64,000 bases of DNA from Fasciola hepatica. Taxonomy: Eukaryota > Platyhelminthes > Trematoda > Plagiorchiida > Fasciolidae. The stretch is from NCBI GenBank assembly GCA_948099385.1, contig CANUEZ040000165.1, positions 136,501-200,500 of the forward strand, written 5' to 3'. A program made the translations under genes and the position numbers. A model generated the notes under the pieces. The model saw nothing but the letters and a program-made list of their open reading frames with translations. It had not been told where the DNA came from and did not search any database. This document shows positions 35,610-46,417 of this stretch, piece by piece (positions within the stretch are counted from its first letter, which is position 1; each line of letters begins with the position of its first letter).

Positions 35610-35822
35610 CTTTTGCGGAACAGAAAGAATATTTACAATATCAAATTAAGAATGGTTGATTAATATTGTAGGTGTTGTATGGTTCGGAACAGGGTGGGAA
35701 TTTGGTTGTTCGCGGTTGGGAAAATCCGGTGTGGAAAGTACATCTGCGGTGAGTTGGCTGCTTCCTGTCGCGACTGAAAGGTCACGGTCAAAGTCACCTT
35801 GATTTTGTTTCCAATTTGAAAC

Positions 35823-37329
35823 CTGTATTACCCTGAGAGGCTAGTTTTGTAACATCTAAGTAACGAAGGAATTTCCTCCGAAATTCTACGACTGAAGTAT
35901 TTGTGAGCTATCTAACTCTCACTACGGGTCGTGCCAAATAAACCGACAGTCAAAATACTCACAATGCGATTCGAATATTATCGCCGCCACCTTTGATTTT
36001 GATGATGGCCCTCAATAGGCCGAAGGTTGCAGCAACTTACTTTTCTCTACCTCTGTTTGCAATAGTCCATGAGAAATTTTACCAGATTTTCTCCTCGAGT
36101 ATATAGTCATTGCTTCCTGGATGTTCTTTTTTATCCCACCAGGGCTAGCACCACTATCCAAGTCTGATATGTTCCTTTTTCATGTTTATTGAGAAAAATT
36201 ATGTTTATCACAAGTAGAACAGGAAGTATATTTCTCAAAGGTACAAGCCCTCGATGGGATCACACGATGTCATTCCTTTCCTCTTTAATAGAGTGGTGAG
36301 ATGTTCCGGTTTCTCATGGATTTATCTTCAAATGGGTACATAATGGACAGTGCCCATGTTATCTTGAATTCCGGATCACGCACTTGAAGTGAACCAAATG
36401 TTTTCCTCGGACGAGGCTGCCATTTGGCGCGAGTTTTCTGTTACACTTTGAGAACCATGATGTTCTTTAAATACGCCCGCAGTGTTTGCTTCTTTTTTGC
36501 TAAGTAGACAAATGTTGGACGACGAACGAGAAATGACATTTTTCTGGCAGTATCGGCATTTATTTATCAATGACGAAAACTGCATTTGGTTAATTTCAAT
36601 TTCATCAGTTTTCCAATAAGCGATATTCAACGTCCAAGTAAACTCGGACTTCAGAACTTCAGATTAATATATCACGGTGACCGAGATAACACAGTTCTAT
36701 TAGCCAATGGATTGTAGCAGAGCTAAAGTTACTGGTATTGACTTCTGCACAATTTTGTTTTAGTATTTTATTATGAACTACTACCAGAAGTTTTGAGAGG
36801 AAGAAATAATCACGTAGAAAAGTTTGTATACAGAATTTTCACAAAACTTTTGAGTTTTTTTTTATGGCTTTCCACCTGCCCCAGCAACTGTCATTTCCCA
36901 GATTGGTATCTACATACAACTTGTTCAGTCTTTCAAACTCGAGTTTTGTCAGGCTGGTCCATTTCTTGACTTGGATTGTCCGTCGAGGCTTGTAAGCTTA
37001 CTCTTTCTTTCTACGTAGCTGTTTAATTGCTGAAGGAAAAGAACGCCCATTGTTTTGGATGTAGACAGATTCAACTGGGCTACAACATAGCACCTTCACT
37101 TTATGGGAAAATGGAAGAAAACAAACGAATACAATACTGTGCAAAATGAAAATCGTGAGCAAACCTACCAGCTTTTGTGTTCGTAGTTAGCAGTAGAACA
37201 CGCAAAGTTGGCACTTTATTTATTGGTACGACGGTAAACATAAAACCCGGCCGTAGCTGGCACGTAAGCCGCTATCAGGTAAGTATACGAGCCAGACCAT
37301 AAGTGCTGTCACGCTCAAAACAGTAAGGC
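35823..37329. other. Unassigned DNA
   Basis: No recognisable feature. Frames such as 36376-36630 (-) have no motif. Confidence 0.4.
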
Positions 37330-38235
37330 CAATCAGTATTTAGTAAAATCGATAAGTCAATACTGTTTGAGCTGAATCATGAATAAAGGTCAATACTAAG
37401 CACGTGTTCACCCAAGCGCGATAGAGATATTGAATAATCGTCCGTGTGAGATGAGCGGTTTTAACCAAGTACAACTCCAGCATCCTGCCAGAAGGGTTTA
37501 TTTTCCATATGCTCTCAAGCATGCCCACAAGTGACATTGTATCTTTCATGAAGAATGCATTTTTCTGGAGCATCCCACCAACAAAACTGTTATCATGAAG
37601 TTCTTATCGGTGAGCTTGGCTTTCTATATCGCAAACGTTTCATCATCAGTCTAGGTGACATCGTCAGTGCAAGTGCACTGGGGATTAAAGAGACACAACT
37701 GATAATGGCCAGGCCGCAGAGTAGGGCGATAACATTTTCCTTAAGTAGACCAGGAAACACTACGGAAAAGCAGCAGAGTAAGACTGGGAGAATATTTTGA
37801 TGGGCAATAGGAAAAACGACCGCTTTTGTGGCACCAGACTGCTTTACTTTACAAATCGGAACAGACTGTCTACGTAGTGTTCTAGCACAATCAAGAATCC
37901 GAGAAAACCATTGTGAATTGGCGCCCACCGTAAAGCTTAGGTATTTGACCGAGTCAGCTCTGAAAATGGGGACACTGTTGATGACTGATCGGTCATTGGT
38001 GTGAGAGGACCAAGAGAGGGAAAATGTTCAGTCAAAACATTTGGAAGTGTTGAGATATAGTCCAGAACGGGACAAAAATTCTGAATATTGCATCAGTTCA
38101 CGGAAAAAAGTTAAACTCTTGTTAGATGGAGATAGACTGACAGAGAAAAACGTCATCGGCGTACTCGGGAAGTTGTGCGGGAAGTACAGTGGTCAGGTCA
38201 CGGATATATGTAGTGAAGAAAAAAGGGGAGAGAAA
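37330..38235 (-). pseudogene. LINE G, reverse transcriptase (relic)
   Basis: On the minus strand, from 38235 downward: NGAFLSPLFSSLHISV (motif B, about 38245-38195), then PEYADDVFLC near 38166-38140 with an intact YADD box, then after a frameshift RELMQYSEFLSRSGLYLNTS, SVKYLSFTVGANSQW and the frame 37593-37928 with LLCCFSVVFPGLLKENVIAL, the conserved CR1/Jockey-like tail. Stops occur. RT motif A and the finger region are missing (see the endonuclease segment just upstream), so an internal deletion has removed them. Confidence 0.65.
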
Positions 38236-38800
38236 GGCGCCATTACAAGAAAATAACTTCAGACTTTCCAGGCCACTCGGAATTGATGTAAGTAATCACA
38301 CCACCCCCTGTCTTCTTATCGCACTGTTTCTTGTCTTGAAGAAAGCCCCCGAAGTTCTCAAGGAGTCTGAGTTCATCGTCAATGCTTTCATTTAACCAAG
38401 CCTCTTAGATACGGGTCACACAGGTGTTCGTGTTAATCCGAGAGTTCAGGACGTTGGTTAGGAAAGACATCGTTCCAAAAAGGGACCAAATGTTAGTACT
38501 GACCAATGCGGGAGCTGTCATCTTCTTTGGCTTTTTTCGACTTGGGGCTCGCTGGCGTTTTCTAGTCCAACTTGGTCTCCGCCAGCCTCCACAAAGCAAG
38601 TTGTTGAAGGTGAGACGGAACATACTGCGTCTCTAATCCGAGTGAGTACTTCTTTCGAGTAGCGGATTCTGGGTGACATGTGCTGATAATAAGGATAATT
38701 CCCAGTAACGTTGATCAGGTTCACAACAAAAAATGGCGCTGCCAATCGTGGGGCTAACCAGAATACACTTGCTTAAAGGGATCTGAATAACTCTACGTAG
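38236..38800 (-). pseudogene. LINE G, endonuclease N-terminal part (relic)
   Basis: On the minus strand LVSTNIWSLFGTMSFL (about 38520-38470) corresponds to the start of an APE-type LINE endonuclease. WLNESIDDELRLLENFGGFL and KKTGGGVITYI (about 38405-38275) match the usual TWL....DdeL.L.gF..fR.DR...GGGV region. The upstream frame 38518-38745 may be the end of an ORF1 or the ORF2 N-terminus. The endonuclease runs straight into RT motif B, so most of its C-terminus is lost. Confidence 0.6.
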
Positions 38801-40315
38801 AGTGACAAGATGATCATCAGCAAAGTTACCACAACAACCCAAGTAAACTTTTCGCGATTCACTCCTGGCATCTCACGGAGCATAAACAAATTATAAATTA
38901 TAAATTATAAATGTCCCATACCTAAATCCATCTCTCGTTTATGCCAACGGTTTTTAGGTGTAAAGAGCAAAACATAAACTGGTAATTTTCTGTAAACTGA
39001 TGCAATACAGTCAACATTACTTTAGACAGATTTACTGAGTTGATAACCTCCCTGAGGCTTGAAACCTGGTTGCGTAATTTTGTCAGAATGCTGGCAACTG
39101 CTAGTTACAAATGTGTGGTACAGCAGTTTGATCCATGGAATTCTGCACAATCAGTTGATTCGCAATCGATGAATTTGCGTTTCTCTCGAGATTACCAGCG
39201 TGTACCATCCAGTTTTTCATTCACTCTTAGGATATACCGTGTTGCACTTCGTAGCACCCGAAGGCTTATTCTGAGCGTAATTTTCACCACAGCTCCAAGG
39301 CTACCCAGTTCGTGGTTGTATAGAGTTACTGATAAAAAAACCAAAGCTGTACAACTAACAATGTACGTCACGTGACTGATTTGATTAGGTCACGCAAGTC
39401 GTCAGATTGTTTTACGTATCTGAATGAGAAAGGTGAAAACTCTTTGTTTCTTCATTTATACCAACGTGTCAAATACGCAAGCCAGCGTTTTACATATTGC
39501 GACATAGTATCGTTCTCCGCAGTTATATCACGGTACATGAAATCAAATACAATTACTTTACACAAATAAATCAATGAACGAAGGGTAGAATCTAAATTTT
39601 TGCGTTTTCTTTGAGTTGAATCAAGGTAAGTGCATTGCATTTATTCTGCATATCTTGTTGGGTCCTCACACATTTGACTTTTTACTTCCGCGTGATATGT
39701 CCAGGTGGTAGCAAACTAATCCACCTCTATTGAATACTTGAAATTCCATCTCACTGTGCATAACAACACGTTTAACCACGCAACACCCCCTTGGCTGCTA
39801 AGAATATAGACTTGTCGAGCCGCTACTCGCCTATCTTCTCCACCATTTACACGGTTAGAGAGTATCAGAGATTTATGACCTTCCAAGATAGGTGATTTAC
39901 CGTTCAAAATCCTCTGGACTGCATCAATTCAAGAGCCTATGTGTTTTCCCGTGCTTAATTATGGTTCCGAAGAGAAACATTCGCTTGCCCTAAAGCACAT
40001 TTGGTGAATAAAAAGAAACGCAACGCATTCCATGTTATATCGCTGAGAACAAATCACTAACCTACGGACTATATTGGATTCTCGTCCAACGGAGTTAAAT
40101 ATTAAGACCAGTGACAAAGCACTGCATTCATTTTTGAAACTGTCTCTTCTGTAATATCGCAAGATCTCTGGACAGTTAAGTAAAGCAACGTTGTGAAACT
40201 GTAAAGGAAAAGACACGTATCGAATTCCTCACTGAGTGCTTGGTTTCGTGTCACTTCACAAACTGACTCTTAAAACTGTCATCGAAGGAGGTTCTGGTTC
40301 TCGTTAGAATCGCAA
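38801..40315. other. Unassigned DNA
   Basis: No clear feature apart from a short 7-bp repeat near 38890. The frame 39040-39375 (+, 111 codons) has no recognised motif. Confidence 0.4.
38890..38911. repeat. (ATTATAA)3 short tandem repeat
   Basis: Three perfect 7-bp copies in the sequence from 38890. No associated element seen. Confidence 0.9.
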
Positions 40316-40780
40316 ATGCTCACATTGAGGCAGCGCTTGAGTTTTTGTGCAAATTCATCAAAACAAGAACTTTTCACAGCTCTTCTCAGATCGTTATCTC
40401 TAACGTGTCAAATAAAGTTTAAGAACTTTTCCAGAAAAAAGGTGCAAAAGACCAAGTCGAATACATTGAAAATCCTTGAAGGAAGTATGGGTAAATTGCA
40501 TAAAAGGTGGCAATTCCCCACAGACACTAGCGCATACATTCACAACCTTTCTGGTTGCCAGTTAACCACGACACAGTCTGAAGTGCTCTGGTTGGGACTC
40601 GAATGTCACTTGCCACCTGAGAATGTGGATCAGTTACAAAAGCTTGTTCAACTCGAGATCTCATGCCCACCTCTTGCAACGAAGCCGGTTGTTTCAAGGC
40701 AAAACTTGTTAAAGTTTCAGAGCAATACCTCTCCGCTTTCGTGCACCAGTGGTGTTGTTTGTCATCAGAACTTCGAGTAG
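40316..40780 (+). pseudogene. PLE H, N-terminal region
   Basis: A 154-codon frame. Residues IHNLSGCQLTTTQSEVLWLG, at about residue 75 to 95, match the conserved vhNLSs..Lt..E..vL..Gl segment upstream of the RT in PLE proteins. The Lys-rich part before it may be the usual basic N-terminus. The frame closes at 40780 and the finger region of the RT is mostly unreadable up to 41220. Confidence 0.6.
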
Positions 40781-41227
40781 CTGTTGAACAACAGGAGCAA
40801 ATAGACGATTTATTGTCCCTCTAAACAAATAAACGATCGAACATTGTAATCATGAAGAAGAAGAAGGAGTACATGAAGAAAACTGAAGACTTACTTTAGG
40901 GCCTTCGTCGACTCAAACCTAAATCAACACCGGAGAACAACATCCGATAGAGAAAGAGATATCATGACAATTACAAATTCTGCTCTTTTATGGTATTACA
41001 TCCGAGAACATTTTTAAGAAACTAAAACCAATTTAGAAACAAACACCTTATTTAAGAGGGTTGCCAGAAGTCCGAAAGGCTAAAGTTCCCTTGAGGTCCA
41101 TACTACGCATTCAAAACTCGGCGTATCATACACTGGCTTGGTGACACCGTGCCCCATTCAAAATCACTTAACATCATTCTGTCTGCAGGGCTCGCTTGAA
41201 CTAGCAGACACATTTGGCAGGACTTGA

Positions 41228-41880
41228 GTGAATTCTGATAAAATGTACTCAACTGCCTTTGAATCCCTTTCCACCAAAGCACCTCTTGATGAGGCAGTAG
41301 ATGATCTATGTGGTTTTATTTCTTCCCATGACCTTTATTTTTCCATACCTACTAAATACGTCAAAGATCTCGTTATTTTACGAGGGAAAACATCTATTTT
41401 AATTCCTAAGAAAAAACCTTCGACTAGATTGATGGTATAACCACGGGAAGTCCTTTGGGTCCGATCTTTGCAGAAGTATTCTTGCGAATAATAGAAAGAG
41501 TACACTGTATTAATATTTTTCAATTCTCTCTTCACAGACGATTTGTTGATGATATTGTAATTTTTTGGAAACGGAAAGTTTTATTCCCTTTGTGAACTCC
41601 TTGAACGTTTTCTGTCATGATCTCTCGGTTACTCACAAAGAATAACGCAGGAACCACCCACCACTTTTTGACATCCAAATAACCATTCGTCCGTGGGGAA
41701 CGTTGCAACGTAGTCTTCACCGTAAACCAACTTGGGACGGACACCACTCACAATTCTCCGGCTTCGTATCAATGATTTACAGAACCGGTTGAGTTCAAAC
41801 TCCGTTCAACAGAAAGCAGAACATACGCACCAATGATCAAGTGCAAAATGAGGAGTTCATAAAAAGAAAGTTGCTGCCAA
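41228..41880 (+). pseudogene. PLE H, reverse transcriptase core
   Basis: The frame 41228-41440 reads APLDEAVDDL and LYFSIPTKYVKDLVIL, the region between motifs A and B in PLE RTs. A frameshift leads to GSPLGPIFAEVFL (motif B, about 41445-41485), then RRFVDDIVIFW (about 41535-41570) with FVDD in place of YVDD. RKPTWDGHHSQFSGF (about 41725-41770) is the strongly conserved post-RT PLE motif. Both catalytic Asp of motif C survive, but the reading frame does not. Confidence 0.75.
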
Positions 41881-42099
41881 TGGTTATCCGGAAAATTTCA
41901 TCAAACCATACCAAAAGCCGAGAGAAGTGTGCGGAAGACAAATTACGGTTGAGAAGAAGCAAGTTATCATTGTTTTACCATTTATAGGTGACCGCCTAAT
42001 TAACCGAACAAACAGAAATCTTAAGTCAGCGGAGCAAATGCATCTGTTACAGACGACCAGAAAGTCAAGATTCAAAAATCCCTCAGGCAGCCTTGTCCA

Positions 42100-42460
42100 T
42101 CCTAAAGTCTCACTTGTTGTCTGTCAGTTCATTTGCAGCTGCGATGACGCATAAATTGGTAAAAAGGATCGCCACTTGGCTCAACGAGCGTCCGAGCACA
42201 CAAACAAACGATTGTCAAAATCCATGATGCAGTTCAATGCGGCCGCAGAGAATAACGTCAAATCTCCGGCCTCCTCAACTCTAAAACATTTAACGGCGTC
42301 AGGTCACAAGGCTGACTTGATCCAATCCTTCAGAGTGATATTGCTGGATCCTAAACTGAAGCAGTCGGCATTCAGCGAAGCCATGCTTAGCTCGACTCTT
42401 CAGCCAGAGCTTTGTGCACACAAACGGTTAACAAAGGGTGGTTGTTGGCCTTGGCACTAA
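42100..42460 (+). pseudogene. PLE H, GIY-YIG endonuclease (relic)
   Basis: The frame 42176-42460 has STLKHLTASGHKAD and AMLSSTLQPELCAHKRL, then a terminal WPW-like end, as in PLE C-termini. KRIATWLNER, in another frame near 42155-42185, corresponds to the R..EH.P.WL segment. The GIY and YIG strands are not readable, and the conserved Glu of SEAM is present. Confidence 0.7.
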
Positions 42461-45400
42461 CCAAAAGAAAAAGTCTCCCACCCATCCACCCACTCCCTCC
42501 CCTCACCCTATCCAGTGTAATATTTGTTCCTCTGTATGACATATAAACTGGAGTGCTTTGAGTAGGCGGGAGACAAGATTAAATGGAGTGCTTGCATCTC
42601 GCAACTTGTCTTCGTCTTGTTCTCCTGAATCAAAGGTGCAGGAACGGGACGCATAAAGCTTGGAATGTTTTACTGAGAAGCATTTCTCTTTGAGTAGATA
42701 TTTAATTCACGCTGCCAGCCTTTAATCTTCTGCGAGTGATCACCTACAGAGTACATCTGGAAAACTTGCTTTGGACATAAAGCTTTGTCTCCGTGGTGGT
42801 ATGGCTATTGATATGATTTTCTATCACGCATCGTCCAAGGCCTCAGAGATACCATAATATATCTTCTATAAACTCCCAATCTTTCATCACCTTAACACGT
42901 TACGGTATAAGACGATCTTGAAATTACCACTTGTTTTCACTCTTATAAACTCTGTGCGTAGATTTTCTTTCAGAAATGACAAGACGGATACTTTCCTATT
43001 GGTCCGGTAGAATCTTCATCATAGACACCAGTTCGATTTGCATCATTATTATCAACATCTTATCGCCTGTGTACCTGAATCCCCTAAACAAACACTGCAA
43101 CAGCCAACCCAACACCATCCCCATCGTATACAGTGGCACAACTATAATCACACGGCTTTTGTTGCTTTGTTGGACCCGAAAATTTGAGTTGAATTGCTGT
43201 TCTTCTTTTTCTGTATGCTAAACTTGCTTGTAACCGAGAATTTTATTCGGAACAACGCACACAGTTTGCAGGGGACTTCTGTAACTCCTTTGATTCTGGA
43301 CTCTTCCTCTCAAGTTATCAACGTTTTCTTCTGTGAGGAACTCTCAACTGTACCCATATGTAGCTAAGAACAATTCACTTTTGGCGGTTTTTCATCACAA
43401 AGCCCCTCCTTTTTTGAAACCTTTTTCTATAATTTACTTTATCCGAACTGCGGAATTTTCAACATCTTCCAAATTCCCAGTTTGTTTGACGTCTATGGCC
43501 AGTATATGACGAATCAACTTTATTCTGATTCAACGGTAGGTACATCATCCAACTGACCTGTATCCGGTGGATTCAAACATAATTGTCGTATTTGGGAGAC
43601 AGTATGTACCACTGTCTCCTTGATCGGCTGCTTCCCCCGGCTGTCTAAATCCTTGCTGAAGTGTTTTTTATCATTTCCATGACTTTTCTACCTGTCCGTT
43701 CTTTTGTGCGCAGTCATTTTATGTGTGCTACAGTATTTCACTCCGTCGGATGACGTTTTGTTCACTAAGATTCATTATTGGCCAACCTTTATGTGAGGAA
43801 CTTCCAAGGCCTCGTATTTAAGAACTATGTCCTAACTAAATGACCTATCATCCCGAAAATGGATTTGTTTAGATGCATTGATTTAAAACAAGGTCGCATT
43901 CTTTTACATACGGATGGTGATAAAGATAATCCACATCCAAGTTACCGTGGTTTGACAGCCAATGGGAAAGGGCCTACTGAAGTCACCTTTATTCAGTCAG
44001 AGACTATCGATTGCCCAACTTCGAACGGACACCAAAGTCTATAGCGGCATCATGACTAATATCCTATAAGTCAGAACCAACACTACGTATCAATTATAGG
44101 CCAGCGAATGTTTTCACTGCATAACTTGTCCTAGTTTCTTACAGATTAGCATTAACATCAGTGTGAGCTGTGGATCATCAACTCTTAGTACTCACTATCT
44201 GAAAAACTTCACCTCTTTTCTATATTATTTCTGACCGGGAGCTCCATAGTTTATAAACCTCTAGATGATTACTAGAAGCGTAAAACTTTCAGTAAGTGCA
44301 GAAGTCTCTAGCTTACCAGGCATATTTCAGTATCTCGCGGAAACTGGAGGGAATCAATGGGACCCACACTCAGTCATTGCCACTGGTTGGGTCGATGCTG
44401 CAGTAAGTCTGTAAAGTAGATCTCAGACTCATTTACAATAAGTGGTGACCAAGTCAGTCGAAGATTCCTTCAAACAATAAAAAACTGTCAACTAAGATTC
44501 TGCTTTCCTCTGTCATGAAATATGCGTAATCCCGCCGGTGCCTGCAAGAGCTCCTACCGGTCCTTCGGGTCACGTTCTAGCAGGATTCAAACAACATTCA
44601 TGCTGACGCAGTCCAAATGTAGTGTAGCCATTTCTGTTTGTTTTAGAGTGAATACGAAGAACCTAAAAGAAAGAACTTACCCAGTCTGTCTGGGTTCTTC
44701 CACTCAGCTTCCGGCACAGAATAAGCGTCCTCAGCCGTACTTTTCTTTAAGGTGAACCATAAGATTGACTGACCATGTTTCAGAGGCTCATTTGCGAAGC
44801 AAGCAATGGTCTTTGGTTTGTTGATGACAAAACGTGCGTAGATCAACGAGGCAGAGCATTAGTGTGTCCTGTTGACACTTCGACCCATTTTTCACAGCCA
44901 CAATAACAGCTCCTTCCACAGGGGTTCGGAATAAAGATCCAGATTATGCGAGCTTACTGGAGACACCTCGTCATCAATCATAGACAATAACTTGGCTTTA
45001 GTTGTCCTATGAGATAGCCTGGAGATCTTAACGATAGCACAACGGAGGAAAACCTCCTTCAGAAAAGGTGAACTACTTGCCAGTGGGATTTTAAAGCTTG
45101 CAAAAGCTATTTCATTTCTTGGTATTTAATGAATTCGTTTTTTCGCTTGCAAATTATGACTGAGGTGCTCATCGTTGAATCACATTATGGAATCCGAAAT
45201 CCAGTCGATCTGATAAGATAACACGTTTTTAAGCGCTATGACTGGTTTGTCCATTCGTTCACTATTCTGGTTCCTCGTTTATAGCCGTTTTACCTCAGAA
45301 CCTGAACACCCGTGCACACACTTACACACCCGTATTGCACACTCCATCGCTTATCTGATCCGGGTCGTGGACATGACTTGAGGAATCGATTTTCGCATCA

Positions 45401-46322
45401 CCTGTCTTGGCTAAGCAGTCGTGAACGTAGTGGATATCATCTCGCTTGACAGTTTATATACTGAATAGGTATGAATTTCTTTTATCCAATCTTATTTAGA
45501 GCAAAGATTCAATGTTATTCGACCTGTCATTTTTTCCAATACCTAACAACCAGAACAACGATAATATTGAGTTTGACACTATCCTGTAGAATATAGCATG
45601 AATTTCAGTGCTAATGCCAAAATACTCATTTGAATCCAAAATAACGAACTTTTGCACAAATTTTCATAGATTATTGGATTTATGTTCTACCCCACAAGAA
45701 ACAGATGACCGAAGGTACTTTTTCATCTTCAACCACGAGGCCTAGTTGGGTAGGCGAAGATTGATAAAGTAATTAAACTGCATATGCGTAGCTGTGCCTA
45801 TTTGGACATGAAAGAGTTCACATTGTTTTCATTGGCCGAAAACCTAAACCGGATAAAACGTGGTCCTTTTGAGTGTTTGTGATACACCGATGCCCACCCA
45901 AAACTTACGAGAAACATTCTTCGAGCCTATATCTTTCATCTGTACCCGTAACTACTTGTTTTCTTGCATAGTATAGACTATCGATCCGGTGTAATCATTT
46001 GTTGTGGTGTTCAACGTAACAATTAATAATAATAGGCTGAAAAAACGAAAACCAGTTGATCATACGCATCATAGTGAACAGAACAGAAACTGCCATTCGG
46101 ATAGGCGCATGTGCACCTCTGTTTTGGCTCTGGTTTACAAACGGCGCGCTTGCCACTGTCAATATTTCAAACGAAATTCTTCTGTAGAAACTCAAGCATG
46201 TCATCAATACACAGAGAGCTCATTTAGACATGTGCAACACATTCAACAGGATATTTTTAATGTGTCAGAACCGAAATCGGTTCGGAGTGTATCGAAAAAT
46301 CGATGCGCCATGTGAAATGTTA
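42461..46322. other. Unassigned DNA
   Basis: No convincing gene or element. A weak exon-like segment on the minus strand at 44681-44744 is described under findings. The frame 46004-46315 (+, 103 codons) is His/Cys-rich but matches nothing I know. Confidence 0.4.
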
Positions 46323-46417
46323 TGGTAGAATTTTATTGCTCAATAACACAGCGTAGTCGAGATCGTTGGTAGGTTGTCGACGTTTCGGTCACCACGGGTA
46401 GCAATAAAATTCTACCA
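46323..46417. repeat. 95-bp fold-back element with perfect 18-bp inverted arms
   Basis: TGGTAGAATTTTATTGCT at 46323-46340 is the exact reverse complement of 46400-46417. The 59-bp centre holds GACGTTTCGGTCACCAC, whose minus strand reads GTGGTGACCGAAACGTC, similar to the second half of a hammerhead core plus GTC. It may be a MITE-like or PLE-derived terminal scrap. No target-site duplication is evident. Confidence 0.75.

Larger units (their letters stand above)
35298..35822 (-). mobile_element. PLE F, 3' end of a second Penelope-like element
   Basis: Reverse complement of PLE E from 29127 to 29592 almost without change: one base differs next to the TA tract, there is a 4-nt indel near 35427 and the (TA)n length differs. 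It holds only the last codons after the GIY-YIG domain, the 3' region, the (TA)n tract and one terminal-repeat copy. On its right the match stops in TTTCCAATTT, on its left inside the hammerhead. Confidence 0.8.
40316..42460 (+). mobile_element. PLE H, long decayed Penelope-like element
   Basis: N-terminal, RT, post-RT and GIY-YIG segments follow each other in the right order and orientation over about 2.1 kb, with several frameshifts and stops. It belongs to a different, older-looking lineage than E and F: no hammerhead or shared terminal repeat was found beside it. A polypyrimidine-rich stretch (42470-42520) follows the coding end. Confidence 0.75.

Noticed and set aside
37340..37573. Minus-strand frame downstream of LINE G's RT
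   Set aside because: It is the frameshifted tail of the LINE, not a separate gene.
39720..40260. Possible RTE-type LINE tail (VLNYGSE-like string)
   Set aside because: Only a few residues fit and no neighbouring motif supports it.
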